DNA from: Peltaster fructicola
Taxonomy: Eukaryota > Ascomycota > Dothideomycetes
Length of the DNA: 64,000 nt
Direction: 5' to 3'
Assembly: GCA_001592805.2 (NCBI GenBank)
Contig: CP051139.1
Location: 1,178,001 to 1,242,000, forward strand
A program made the position numbers and the translations under genes. Under the pieces are notes generated by a model. That model was not told the origin of the DNA, did no database searches, and saw only the letters and a program-made list of their open reading frames with translations. Shown one piece after another: positions 1-11,658 of this stretch (position 1 is the first letter of the stretch; each line of letters begins with the position of its first letter).

Positions 1-2142
1 GGCCTACAACAGTGTCAGTCCAGCCCGTTCAGTATTCCACATCAACGTACCACTGCGATGCCTACGGTCGCGAGTGGGAATGGATCTCCATAGATATTGC
101 TGCTGGCGAATCGTGCTCCGCTACCATATCGTGGACTGTGTTCCATCTTGCCGAATGAATGAGCGTCGTTACCGTAGCCTGGCATAAGCAATGAGTGGAC
201 TGGTGTGGGTTTCTAAAGAGTGTCGTCGCTCGATGAGCGTATCGTTGGTGAGATCAGCACCCCCAGCCGAAGACTGCGAAGGTCTAAATTGAGGCGGCGG
301 CACGGTGTCGTGTCGTAAAGTCGCGTGTGTTGGTGGTGAAACGAAATGGCAGTATGCCAGGTGGTGTTATTGTCGTGGTTGAGTGTGTGTTGTAGTCGTT
401 CAGACGAGGCGCCGAAGAATCGTCCAGCTGCGCTCCAGGGAGAGACCACGAGACGTCTGAATTAGGGAAGCAGCGCTAAGTCAAAAGCAGCGTCTGAGCG
501 CACAGGCGGATTTGTTGGAAGCCGGTGCAGCGACGAGGCTTTTTGTCTGCAATTTAACAAGGTTCACGGTCCTTTGCTGATCTTTGTGTCGAGAGCAGAT
601 GAGGCGGACTCCTCTGATTTGCATGTCGAACACTGGCGGTTCGCGTGCTTTTTGGTCTTCTACACTGGAGCCAGGGAGCACCATGCTGTAGATCGCGTGA
701 GGCACAGCGCCTCGCAAGGCTCTGCCAGCCACAAACGCTCGGCTGCATGCACATGTCTATTGGATTCTTGCAGCGGTCCAGGTGTCACTTGGATCCCTCG
801 GGACATTAGCATTGGTTGTTTTGCAGCTCGAGGCTGGGTCCGCAACATCTTTCGACCATGATGCATCATACTGAACTGGCGTTGGAATGCAGCGGCGTTG
901 ATGGCGTAAGTGTACCACCGAGGAGTCACTTCAACGACGATCACTGTGTAGAGCTCACACACTTGGCCGACTAAAGTTGTATGCATTCCTTCGGTTCGGG
1001 CTCAGGAGCGAGCTAGCAGGCGTATGTGCATTGCTCAGCATTCGAGTTGGCAATGCGTCCGCTTGGGAGAGCATGGACATTGCCTCCAAGTCATCTCAGG
1101 CAAGTTCACTTGTATCTTCCACAGCAATCGTGCTCATCTATACACTCCACCAGCTTCTAGAGTAGCTAGGGTTGACCCACCGCCGAGGGTCTGCGTTTCA
1201 CGGCTAATGATGAGGCTACAGTCGTCAACAATGCTCTCACAGTCTGCGCGTACAGCAGCTTGAATGAGCCATCTGAGCGTAAGCAACAGCTGCTGTGAGC
1301 TCAGGGATCCATAGATGTGAGGCCAAGCTCAAAACTATGGGCATCGACAAAGCGCACATCGACAATTTGAGCTCTCTGAACATGTTTCAGCACATCCTTG
1401 CCGTTAGAGTATTCATGCTCACCAAGCAGCGACAGCCAATATCTTTGCTTGTGCGATACAGTGAAGCCATCTTGAACCAGTACCCGGGTGCTGGCAGTAG
1501 GGGATTACAAGCATGAACAGCTCTACCAACGAGTGATTCTAGCGCAATGACTCAAATTGCCTCCCTTAGAGCGATCATCGTACCATCCAGTGTGGTTACA
1601 AGACCGTGACCAGGATGTGTCTTCGGCGGAAGCACAAGGAGATGGTGCCTGTACGCGGTAGGAGGAGCAGCACCAAGCACAAACACAAGACTCTGCTGTA
1701 TCGTCTTATCTGTATTGTCGACCCGGTACTCGAGTAGGTCTCCTCGTCCAGAATGAGACCATAGAGGCATGTGACAAGTTAGACAGCCTTGCACTATACC
1801 AAGTGACTGATGCTCTGGACGGCCGGATCATGGCCAGTCATGTGGTTCGTAGAGACAAGTCGCGCAGCATGAAAATAAAGACACAGAAGAGTGCCTAGAG
1901 CTTGCTCCTCCTCGCGCGCTGTGCAAAGCCATAGCGTCATCTGTGACAGCATATTGACAAAGCCACGACCGCAGTGCTTCCTACATCCTTGGACCTTTGG
2001 ATTGTTTTGCCTAAGCATACGCCGCAGACGCAGTCACGAGTGGATCTCTCGTTGATAACCTACAGCTCCCCGACAGAGCTTCGAGACCCTGCTTGCATAG
2101 CAACCAGCTTGTTATCCGATAACCTACACATTACATCGTACA
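1..2142. other. Gene-poor left end
   Basis: No gene is recognised here. Open frames on both strands are short (under about 110 codons), overlap one another and show no family motif or consistent splice structure. The last ~100 bases are presumably promoter and leader of the Rab7 gene that starts at 2143. The left edge may hold the tail of a gene lying outside the window. Confidence 0.5.
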
Positions 2143-2908
2143 ATGGCTTCGCGCAAAAAGATCCTGCTGAAGGTGAGGACAACAGACTCGCGGATTATGG
2201 TCGAGCACTGACACGGTTTGCAGGTCATCATTCTCGGCGACAGTGGTGTTGGCAAGACCAGCTTGATGAACCAATATGTATGCTCTTCTACAGACTACCC
2301 GCACAAAGACTGACAGCTCGTACAGGTCAACAAGAAATTCAGCGCAAGCTACAAAGCGACCATCGGAGCAGACTTCCTCACAAAAGAAGTGTTGGTGGAC
2401 GATAGACTGGTGACAATGCAGCTTTGGGATACTGCAGGACAAGAGCGTTTTCAGTCGCTAGGCGTCGCCTTCTATCGAGGCGCGGACTGCTGCGTGCTCG
2501 TCTACGACGTCAACAACGCAAAGTCTTTCGACACACTAGAGTCATGGCGAGACGAGTTCTTGATTCAGGCCAGTCCCATGGACCCAGAGAGCTTCCCATT
2601 CGTGGTGCTCGGCAACAAAATCGATCAGGACGAGAGCAAGAGAGTCATATCAAACAAGCGAGCACAAGCATTCTGTCAGGCAAAAGGCGGTATCCCATAC
2701 TTCGAGACGAGCGCCAAGGAGGCTATCAATGTCGAGCAGGCGTTCGAGGGTAAGTTCTGCTATTTGAGATCTGGTGCCACAGCTGATCATTATCACAGTC
2801 ATCGCACGAAACGCTCTCGCACAGGAAGAGTCACAAGACTTCGACCCAGACTTCCCACCAACCATTCCTCTGAACATTAACGAGAATGACAGTCGATGTG
2901 GCTGCTAA
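2143..2908 (+). CDS. YPT7: Rab7-family GTPase (Ypt7), vacuole/late endosome fusion
   Basis: Small GTPase that controls late endosome-vacuole and homotypic vacuole fusion through the HOPS tether. Exons: 2143-2172, 2224-2277, 2326-2749 and 2799-2908, with introns of 48-51 nt and continuous phase. The 205-residue product is the usual Rab7 length. It contains the P-loop GDSGVGKTS, the switch I threonine in TIGADF, WDTAGQE, NKID and ETSAK, and ends in CGC, the doubly prenylated Rab7 tail. The first exon encodes only ten residues ([10 protein letters not shown]). Only the third exon stands out as a long open frame, but the splice sites and family motifs fit throughout. The next gene downstream is a putative vacuolar transporter. 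Confidence 0.95.
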
Positions 2909-3365
2909 GCAAGAGGCACAGCAGTCTCGCTGAAACCTACGGCGCCTGGTAGTTTGAAGCATTGTGTGGTTTGCATTCATGTCGGAGTCTCCTGGGTTAG
3001 CTGTACATAATTGATCACAATCCAATATACCCACATGAGCATAGAACATGACCTGCTATCATCAAGCGGTCGCCTCGACCCAACTAAACGCGACCTTCCA
3101 GCCGCGGTACTGAAGCACAGCCCACATGACATAACCACACGCGATCTCATCCCTATCACGAAACCAACACCCAACTCCTGTTGATGCCGCAGCTGACAAC
3201 CTTGTCTTTAAACCACTGTCGTTCCAGTCAGCACATGGAGGAACTTGAGCAGACACTGATAACGGCTCTTGCCAGCTTCGACATAACGACTGGCCATTAC
3301 ATTGCTGCCTATCCGCCTTAAGAACAAGAGTGCTGGTCAAGAAACATTGCTACAACTTCGCAACA
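2909..3365. other. Intergenic region, ypt7 to transporter
   Basis: About 460 bp holding the ypt7 3' region and the promoter of the transporter at 3366. No further gene is seen. Confidence 0.6.
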
Positions 3366-4785
3366 ATGGGACTACAACCTCCGAGAACATCTACACAATC
3401 TCGACTTAGCGAAGACTCATACAATGCAGCCGATACTGCGTCAAGATCATCCCTGGAAGCTGACAATCTCCTCAGTGAACCTGCTTCAGTCGCAAATAGT
3501 CGCCTGGGCCGCATATACACCTATCTTGAACGACGATGGAGGAGGATCATCGGCCTCTTTCTCCTGCTTGTAACAGTGTTCCTGTGGACTGCTTCAAACT
3601 TCCTAGCAAGCGTAAGTGTGCTGCTCTACCCTCTCACTCTTGCTGACACAACGATAGACAATCTTCGCAGACAACTCCTACAGCAAGCCGTACTTCGTCA
3701 CGTATCTCAACAGCGCCACCTTCATCATCCCTCTGATCCCCATACTAGCACGAGAAATATACAAGAGACCAGGAGAGGCAAGACAATGGCCAAAGGAGTT
3801 CTTCCTCCTGCTGAGAACGAGGTCAACAGAACCACAAGAGGAGGCGCGTCACAATGCATATTATGTAGACACCCCAACCGCTGTAGAGTCGCAGGAGCTT
3901 CTGCTTGACGACTCACAACAGCTACCAGCCCGACCGAAGGACTACAAAACATCTATCATGTCAACGAAGGGCAGAGCCAGCGTGCCAGAAACGGCGCGAC
4001 TCGCTCTGGAATTCTCTCTACTGTGGTTCCTCGCCAACTACTTCGCCGCAGCCTGTCTTGAGTACACCACGGTAGCTTCGGCAACAATTCTCACCAGCAC
4101 AAGCAGCGTGTTCACGCTCATCTTCGGCTCGCTCTTCAGAGTAGAGAGGTTCACTATCCGCAAGCTCATCGGCGTGGTCGCGTCACTTGCAGGCATCATA
4201 ATGATCTCGTCTATTGACCTCACTGGTCGGACGAACGATGATGAGCACCGTGGTGACTTCCCGGAGAAGAACATTGGAGAGCTGGCCATCGGCAACGCAA
4301 TGGCGTTCCTCAGTGCACTGTTCTATGGCATCTATTCGGTCTTCATGAAATCCCGTCTAGGCGATGAGACACGCGTTAACATGCCCATCTTCTTTGGACT
4401 GGTTGGCAGCATCAATGTCCTGCTGATGTGGCCTGGCTTCATCATCTTACACTTTACAGGTTTCGAGACCTTTGCTATGCCCAGCACTGGATTCATCTGG
4501 CTAATCATAGTATTCAACTCATTTGCCAGTCTTATTGCAGATCTGGCTTGGGCCTTGGCAGTGCTACTGACGAGCCCGATTGTCGTCACGGTGGGACTGA
4601 GCATGTCTATCCCATTGAGTCTGGTTGGCGAGATGATTATCAACAACCAGACGACCACCGTGCCATATTGGATCGGCGCATGCATTGTGCTATTGAGCTT
4701 TCTTGTCATCAACCAAGAAGAGCATGCCGACGAAGAGATGAAACATGTGCAAACAAGCACCACAATGGAACATCCTCATGCATGA
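3366..4785 (+). CDS. SLC35F/EamA-type membrane transporter (Thi74/YML018C-like)
   Basis: Multi-pass transporter of the drug/metabolite superfamily, closest in style to SLC35F5 and the yeast vacuolar-membrane proteins YML018C/Thi74. The substrate is unknown. Exons 3366-3611 and 3658-4785 give 457 residues. A polar, serine-rich N-terminus of about 65 residues leads into TM1 (GLFLLLVTVFLWTASNF), then a loop containing SKPYFVTYLNS, typical of this subfamily, and a long cytoplasmic loop with an acidic SQELLLDDS stretch. Eight or nine further hydrophobic segments follow, including the paired EamA repeats (ASATILTSTSSVFTL; SPIVVTVGLSMSIPLSLVGE). An in-frame GTG at 3330 is not a likely start; the ATG at 3366 is preferred. 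The gene ends 69 bp from the stop of the convergent Vps38-like gene. Confidence 0.88.
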
Positions 4786-4854
4786 TACATGTCTTCACAA
4801 TCGGAGACTTAGCGACGGCGTTGGAAGGCATATGCAAAGCATATATTGATTGTA

Positions 4855-6751
4855 CTACCCTTTGACTAGATGTCTCAGGCTATCCGCCGCTTTGTTGCCC
4901 TTGTTGCTCTTGTTGTCTTTGCTGTCTTCTTTGACCAAAGGGTTCCCAGACCAGATTGTCAAGCTGCTTGCGCTGCTCTGCCTACTGAGCGGTTCTCGAG
5001 CATCTTTCATGAGCCCTCGAATGCCACCAGCTTTTCTTGATGGTAAGTCGCCTTCGCCAGCAGTGGCAACGTACAGAAGATACTTTAGATTTGGCAAAGT
5101 GTGTCTGATGTCCAACACACGCACGCCAAATCCAGTCTCCAGCAGAAGCTGAATGTCCTTGTTCAGAAGAAAGACAGCATAGTCGAAGCGGAAACGTGCG
5201 ACTCTGTTGAGATGTAGTGGGTAGACCTTGTCGGCCGGGCTTGATAGTACCTTGGACAGCATTGTTGAGGGCCCTTGTGCCACATTGAGTAAGGAGATCG
5301 GATCCGTCATCCAGCTGGAGCTGCCCATAGGATTTACCGGATATGGCACAGTGACATTCAGGTAGAAGCTAAGAAGCTGGACTGCATGAGCTGTGTAGCC
5401 CAGTGCAGCTGCAATAGTGGCAGCTGGTACGCTGTCGAGCTCTTCGGCGTTGGGTAGAGGCAAGCTTCGGATCTTGAATGCCAGCGACTTCCCGCCTTGT
5501 AAAGGTCGTATACAGTATATGTCGTCGAGGTCCCCGGCAATACGACGTCGTTGAGCTGCAATGGCTTTCTTGCGAATCTCTCGCTCGTCTCGAAGATGGG
5601 GCAATTCTGCACGTCCGGCGTGCATCTTGTCGAGTGCTTCACCCTGAGCTTTACGGTCTGCCTCCATGATGGTTTGTCTTTGCTGGAGAAGCGAGCGCTT
5701 CTCCTCGATCTGCCTCCTAGCCTTGTCCAACTGCTTTGCAACAGTTGACTTTGCATACTCGATCGTCTTGAGTCGATCCTCGATCTCGAAGACTGAATTA
5801 CGCTGGTCAACAGCTGGTTTGCCTTCTTGAATCATCCTCTCTAGATCATTTGCCAGAGTATTCCTAGTTGCCAGTGCATCTTCAATACTGTCAGTCAGCT
5901 TAGCCAGTCGTAGAAGTGCATCAAAGGAGCTCGTGTGTCGTTTTCTTGCGATGGTGTCTCTATTCTGAGCCTGTGAACGCTTCTCGGCGAAGGATATAGA
6001 TGCTGGAGCTGTGTATATGCCATCAGAGAAGTGGAAGAGTATGGTATTCTGCTCGCTACCATACAGACTGTTGTCCAGAGATCTGCCAAGATAGCGTAGT
6101 GACGCAAATGAAACCTCGGTGTCACTCAGCATGCGCCACTGCTGCGAACCCAGCGACTGTGTCCAGAATCGAATTATGATGTTGTTCTGTCGTAGGATAG
6201 CATGAACGCAGTGCGATAAGTCCAGTGACCTGAAGGTTGGGTCCATGGTACGTGGTACCGTCTCTGATATGTATATAGGATCTGCATTTGACATTAGTTG
6301 ACGCTATAGAGTTGCTGTTGTGCTTACCGTCAAGTCCAATCATGTGTAACGAGAAGAAGACGTTGGCCATACGTTCTTCGACAACACGTTCGAGCTTTTC
6401 CTGTCGCTGTACTCCGCCAGCATTGATCCATTCGAGTGTACTTCTCCTCCGCGGTCGCTTTGGCCTAGGTCGTATGCTGCCACCATTCAATCTAGGCTTA
6501 CGTGGTGAGCCCTCTTGCTGCTCGTCGCCAACAACTGTTCCTTGATCATGCTCGCCCAAAGCCAGGCCACTGTCATGGCGAAGATCGGTGGAACTGTGCG
6601 AGTGCTCCAAAGGTCGCTCTTCACGAAGAGACCTCAATCTCCCAGGCGATATGAAGGTCTTGGGGTCCGCGTCATCGTCGATCGTCTGACCACGGAGTCG
6701 TCCATGAGAGTGAGCAGGCAGTAAGAGATTACGCAAGGAGATTGACTCCAA
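4855..6751 (-). CDS. UVRAG/Vps38/Atg14-domain protein, class III PI3-kinase subunit
   Basis: Probable Vps38/UVRAG-type subunit of the Vps34-Vps15-Vps30 complex II, which makes phosphatidylinositol 3-phosphate on endosomes. Exons in gene order are 6751-6328 and 6281-4855, with a 46-nt intron, giving 616 residues. The N-terminal third is basic and low in complexity. A C2-like part follows (VHAILRQNNIIIRFW; NTILFHFSDGIY), then a coiled coil of about 150 residues rich in K/E/Q (RLKTIEYAKSTVAKQLDKA), then the conserved BARA2-like C-terminal half (AALGYTAHAVQLLSFYLNV; RFRFDYAVFLLNKDI; LPNLKYLL). The tail is rich in S, N and K. The PF10186-type architecture is clear. Vps38 is favoured over Atg14 because of the C2-like region and the LGYTAH...NKDI block. 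Confidence 0.88.
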
Positions 6752-7146
6752 GTTTCGCAGTCTCCGATTCTGTGCACCGAATTAGTGTATTTCTGCTGAA
6801 GTGACCTTTCAGCGTACATATGGCAGTAACCTTGGCTGGTCTTGACCTCGGTCTGTGGTTGTGAGTTGCAAGGTGGCCATTCATCGCTATGTCGTCGAGA
6901 CCACTCGTCCGTGGACTCGCATTTGACTCGGGCGGCGCTATGTTGTGGATGGCGCGTGGCTCAAGACACGAGTGGTGTGCTGCGAGTTCATATGAAGTCT
7001 GCGGCGAGACGGGAGTGCCGAATTTCATGAAGCGTTCAACCGCAGCTTGCGATGCTTCACGAGACCACATCCATCGAACATTCACGGCCAATGCATTCAT
7101 TCCTTACACGTCTTGGTGTTACTCTTTACCAGCCACCGCAGCTTTG
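6752..7146. other. Divergent promoter region, Vps38-like / mL67
   Basis: About 395 bp between two divergent genes. An open frame on the plus strand runs in from 6889, so the mL67 start could lie upstream of 7147, for instance at the in-frame ATG at 7027. No other gene is seen. Confidence 0.5.
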
Positions 7147-9127
7147 ATGTCCAAAAGCATACAGCGCTCGACGAGCGCTGTTTCGGCACAAGATGGCCGT
7201 TACATCTTCGCATACTGCAACATACGGACGAATCAAGTCCTGTACTCCCTACAGAGACAATTGAAGGTCAGTCGATATGCTGAATGCTCAATGACAATTC
7301 TGACGACGGTCTGTACAGGATGCAGCACTACGACAACTCCCAGACATGGGCGCGAACAACAACCCGCCGTCGATACGAAGGGATCTGTGGAAACCGTTAT
7401 GGACACTCGTCTACGGCAAGAGCTCTCAGGGATACAGCCATGGTCTGCGAGCTTTCGAGGAGCTGAAAGAACTGCGAATTCTACACGATTACAATACACC
7501 ACCTCCTGCCGATAATGCGAGTTGGCCGTCTCGAGAAGTGATTGAGGAGCTTCAGGACAATCTAGATCGTCGAGGTGGCAGCAAAATAACCACAGTCGGG
7601 AAGCTCATAGCAAGAGAGAAGAAGAAGGCTCGCGCCAGGGTTATCATGGACCAGAAGGCCAATAGTATTGCAGACCTGGCAGCGGTTTTGATGAAGCAAG
7701 ACGTTCAATACGGTAACACAACAGAGAGCCATTGGGTGATGACGCGACGTAGGGAGATCAAAAATATGGTCGAGCAAGCTGATCGACCGATGGATTTCAT
7801 TCGACGTCTGCAGCCGACACTGGCGACAATCGCAGGCTCAATGCATAGCAAAGCTAGTGGTCCGAAGGTGGATGGCCGTCTAACGAACACAGCGTTAGAA
7901 GCGGCCCAGCTTAAGGTCATCCGTGCTATCAACTCGATCAAGACTTCATTCGAATTTGTGAAACGAGCGAGAGCTCATCTACACGCAGCGCGCCAGGCGG
8001 CCAAGCGCAATGAAGATGCAGCAAAGGCTGTGCCCGGCACGGTAGAGAATGTGGAATCAAGTCTGGCAACCGAAAGCGATCAAGATGCAGCAGAGGCTGT
8101 GTCCGCAACGACAGGAGACGGGGAACCAAGTCTGGCAACCGAAAGCAATCAAGATGCAGCAGAGGCTGTGTCCGCAACGACAGGAGACGGGAAACTAAGT
8201 CTGGCGTCCGAGAGCGACCAAGGTGCAGCGAAGGCTATCGGCCGAAGAGGAAAGAGGATGAAGAAGCAAAAGACAATCTTTGATCCACTAGCTCTTCAGC
8301 CGAGTGATGAGGTCCAAGGCACATTAACTCCAGCAACGGCAGTCGCTCTCAGGCTTAACACTCGTTTACCCAGACCTGATCTAGCAGCCGAAGAGGTCAC
8401 GACGGATCCAGCAGCCATGCAATGGCAGAAAGTCGAGAACTCGATTATGTCTGCAAAGACTCTCGATGAGCTGCAGATCGCATTGCTGGCGATCAAGCGG
8501 AGAGGGCGAGGTGCTGAGATCTGTGAGGCCGTGGCTGCACTGCAATCTAGCGAAGTGATGGCCTCAGTAAGAGATGCATCAGCTAGCACATCGGCTTTCC
8601 GCGAGACCAACGCTTTGGACCTTGCGCCATACATACCATCACCTGCGCTGATCAACATTCCAGCTAAGGATCTGCCCAAGGATGCTCTTGAGCGCGTACA
8701 CGTCAAAAGGTCTGACGTGTCGCCGAACTTCGCAAGGGGAGCTCGTGTGCAGTGGAAGGACGTCCTCGATGCAGAGTTCGCACAAGCTTGGCCAGAGGAT
8801 GTCAGGCATACTCCTATGGGCATCACAGGCCACGAGGCGCCCGATCCACATGCTCCTGTGCTCATGGACACGATCGACTACTCAGAGCGAGTGGCATGTG
8901 AGTCCGAGTACAAGCTGCTGCTCAAGAGTGAAGCCCTTGAGGCTGAGGGCAAACTTGTGCAGGCCGAGAAGCTCCGTGAGGGCATCAAGATGGTCCGAAA
9001 GAACGAGCACGGCGATCACGAATTGATCAACATCAAGGAACGCTTCGGTGCACAGCAGACGCTGGACACTCAGGCGGCTTCTGCAGAGGACCAGCCAGTC
9101 CTGCAAGGCGAGCAGATGAATGCATGA
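7147..9127 (+). CDS. MHR1: Mitochondrial large-ribosomal protein mL67 / Mhr1
   Basis: Fungal mL67 is a mitoribosomal large-subunit protein. The yeast form, Mhr1, also acts in mtDNA recombination. Exons 7147-7266 and 7319-9127 (52-nt intron, phase 0) give 642 residues. The diagnostic block spans the splice junction: GRYIFAYCNIRTNQVLYSL, then DAALRQLPDMG, then IRRDLWKPLW and a GL-AF-ELKELRILH helix. Joining the exons restores this block, which supports the intron. A second family-like element near the C-terminus is ARVQWKDVLDAEFAQAWPEDV. Between them lies a long charged insert with 69-nt tandem repeats at 8060-8240. An earlier start at 7027 would add 40 residues and could include more of a mitochondrial presequence. 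Confidence 0.85.
8060..8240 (+). repeat. 69-nt in-frame tandem repeat inside mL67
   Basis: Two full units (8060-8128 and 8129-8197) and a partial third (8198-~8240) encode a 23-residue acidic/alanine-rich unit starting SLATES(D/N)QDAAEAV. By eye the first two units differ at three of 69 bases, so the duplication is recent. The frame is kept. Confidence 0.9.
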
Positions 9128-9422
9128 TTGCATCATCTAAGTGTTCATAACGTGCTTGACAAGAGTGCAACCGATCACTCTCGAGGGGTATCAAAAGCAC
9201 AAGGCGAAATGTGTCCACGCATCCAGAGTAGCGACATGCACAAGCAGCAGCATCAACGGCTATGTGCTGCTCAAGTAATCGCTGATAGAGTGATCTGCTA
9301 GCAGCACACTGGGCAAGACAGGTGCTTGAGGCCGAGCAGTAGGTTACTTGCTATCATGGCAAATGCTGTCTCTGATGGCTCAATGCGGTTAGAGCTACTC
9401 GCAGACACTATACGCGCAACAG

Positions 9423-9428
9423 ACGCGT
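9423..9428. promoter_or_regulatory. MluI cell-cycle box (ACGCGT) upstream of RPA14
   Basis: A perfect palindromic ACGCGT lies about 50 bp before the RPA14 start codon. In yeasts this is the core site of MBF, which drives G1/S replication genes. That it is used here is inference; the motif by itself is short. Confidence 0.45.
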
Positions 9429-9478
9429 CCTGTAGATTATTTGTACACTCTTGAACAACACCAATAATCAGCACAACA

Positions 9479-9906
9479 ATGATGATGTCTGAAACGACAC
9501 CACGAATCTCAGCGCAATACCTCGAGCAGTTCTCCCACAAGAGCGTACGTTTGATCGGCAAGGTCGGCGAGTTGCGTGGTGATGAGGCGACTATCGATGC
9601 TGGTGGCAATGTCAAATTGCACCTGAGCAGAGTCAGTCGTGGTGTGACACACACTCATCTTGTGCTGACCATGCTCAGGACTCTCATCTGCAGCTCGGCC
9701 ATGCGGTAGAAGTGATCGGCAAGGTGCAGAACGATCTGTCTGTGCGTGTACTGCTCTCCACAGATCTTGGTCCTGCATCGGCTATTGGTATGTGACGCTT
9801 GGTGGAAGACGTTCTTGGTACTGACAGCACAACAGACTTCAATGCTGTTGAAGCTGTCGTCGACGCTACGCATCGTTATCACGAACTGTTCTATACAAAG
9901 GATTGA
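9479..9906 (+). CDS. RFA3: Replication protein A 14-kDa subunit (Rfa3/Ssb3)
   Basis: Smallest subunit of the RPA heterotrimer, the single-stranded-DNA binding complex of replication and repair. Exons 9479-9631, 9679-9787 and 9836-9906 (47- and 48-nt introns) give a 110-residue single OB-fold protein, the normal size. Family features are TPRISAQYL near the start, VRLIGKVGELRGD, the DAGGNVKLHL strand, SHLQLGHAVEVIGKVQ and the ending DFNAVEAVVDATHRYHELF. Three ATGs in a row (9479, 9482, 9485) make the exact start a matter of one or two residues. An ACGCGT box lies just upstream. Confidence 0.92.
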
Positions 9907-10732
9907 TGCATGGGCTTGGCTGAAAGTCAGCTCTGACGAATGACGAATATCAAAAGCATGGCGTACAGACCTGGTCAGCATATCCGTCGTACAACCACCT
10001 CGAACTTGTGGAGGACTATCGAAGTCGCCACTGATCATCTGATACGCTCGCAGTGGAGGACATATCTCGGCGCCTCGTCTAGCAGACCAGTCTGCTCGTC
10101 TCCCATGAGACGATACATAGGTTGTGTACAGTTTTCATCCCAACATCGACCTTTTTCGACAAGATAGTATAACATGCATCGAGCAGTCACTCCCTGACGT
10201 AAGAGCGCAACCTGCCGAGCGTGGCAGCTTCAACTCCTTCGGAAGACCAGCCAGTTGTAGTTGTCCTCACAGTACCATGATGGCAGTAGTTTCGTGAATG
10301 TATAGCCTACAGCTTCGTGTGGACAACCTGCACACGTCTTGGGCCTTTGGTGGCCTGTGGACGCTGTCTATGTCCAACACGAAGGCGATTGCAATGAAGT
10401 ACAGGCAAGACTCCCTCATCCATGACAACATGTGCTCGGTACCACCAATCAGTGTATCATGACGACAGAATCACAGTGATCGCTCCAATGCTTACCTGTT
10501 GTCAGAGGCCATGGTCGTTGACAGCGGCGCAAGACTACACTTCCGACGGATTCCCAGTCTTTCCACAGTGAACAGGATCGCATGCTCTGCATTGTTGCAT
10601 GTTACTGTGCTGAAACTGCTATTCATCCTGCGCGCCGTCGCTCTGCCTATACAAGGTACATCCTCATAAACGAATTCCGACGACAAATGCACCCCCCATC
10701 CATGAAAAGATCATACAAAGTTGCCTAATACC
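9907..10732. other. Intergenic region, RPA14 to SGNH hydrolase
   Basis: About 825 bp. Only short open frames without recognisable content. It holds the 3' region of RPA14 and the promoter of the hydrolase gene at 10733. Confidence 0.55.
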
Positions 10733-11658
10733 ATGCTTCTTCAATCTCGTGGCATTGCTCTCACGCTGTTAATACTCTTAGCCTTGGTGCTTTGGCTGTG
10801 GTGTCAGTGCTGGTCCTCGTGTTTCATCTTATCCCGTTAACGACGTTGTAGCAAACCAGCCATTGTTGTCACCAGGCAGCAAGGCGCCACCCATGAACAA
10901 AGGCGCAAGTCTTCGCATTCTGCCGATAGGAGACTCTATCACGGTACAGTCTATTCGAGGGATTCAAAACAGTTGCTTACATCTGGTAGGAAGGCTATGG
11001 TAGCAGCGATCACAATGGCTGGCGACTTGTCCTCAGAAACATGCTCAAGCAGGATGGTATGCTGCCAGGACCTGACCACACTGCCATATTGACATTGCAG
11101 GCTATGGCGTACAATACATAGGCTCTCTGACCGATGGCGAAAACAATCCCGATACGCATCACGAAGGCTTCGGCGCACACAGCATCGACCAGATCTACCA
11201 GCGTGTCACTTCTGACAACATCCTTGACTCCAAACCGAATCTCGTCCTCTTACACGCCGGCACCAACGACATCGACAGATCGCCGCCCTCAGAGCCGTAC
11301 GAGGGGGCGCCTGATCGGCTAGCGAAGCTCATCGACCTCATACTGCAGAAGTGTCCTGACACTGTATTGCTGGTAGCGACGATCATACAGGACGACCATA
11401 CAGGAGCTCAAGCACGAGCAGACATTTTCAATGCTGCAATACCCAGCATCGTTGCTTCACGAGCCTCGCAGTCAAAGATTAGAGTGGTCGATCAGAAGCA
11501 GATCGGTGTATGTTACGTGTGGCATGACCCCAACAACGACTGACAGTGTGCAGGGCAACGATCTGGTTGATCTGATACATCCTACTGATGCTGGCTATGA
11601 GAAGATGGCAATTAATTGGGCCAATACCATACGAAAGCTGCCGCAAGGATGGCTGTGA
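10733..11658 (+). CDS. Secreted SGNH/GDSL hydrolase
   Basis: Probable secreted esterase or lipase-like hydrolase of the SGNH superfamily. Exons 10733-10802, 10852-10943, 10990-11056, 11101-11507 and 11554-11658, with four introns of 44-49 nt and phases that close, give 246 residues. A strongly hydrophobic N-terminal segment (ALTLLILLALVLWLW) acts as signal peptide or anchor. Block I is RILPIGDSIT, with the nucleophile serine; block III is LHAGTNDID, with the oxyanion asparagine; block V is DLIHPTDAGY, with the Asp-His pair. It resembles the fungal family often annotated as cellulose-binding or acetylxylan-esterase-like SGNH proteins, but the substrate cannot be told. The first intron is the least certain: it removes an in-frame stop and restores the frame. 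Confidence 0.85.

Noticed and set aside
1-2142. Several 60-140-codon frames at the left end
   Set aside because: No start context, splice pattern or motif supports any of them, and they overlap on both strands.
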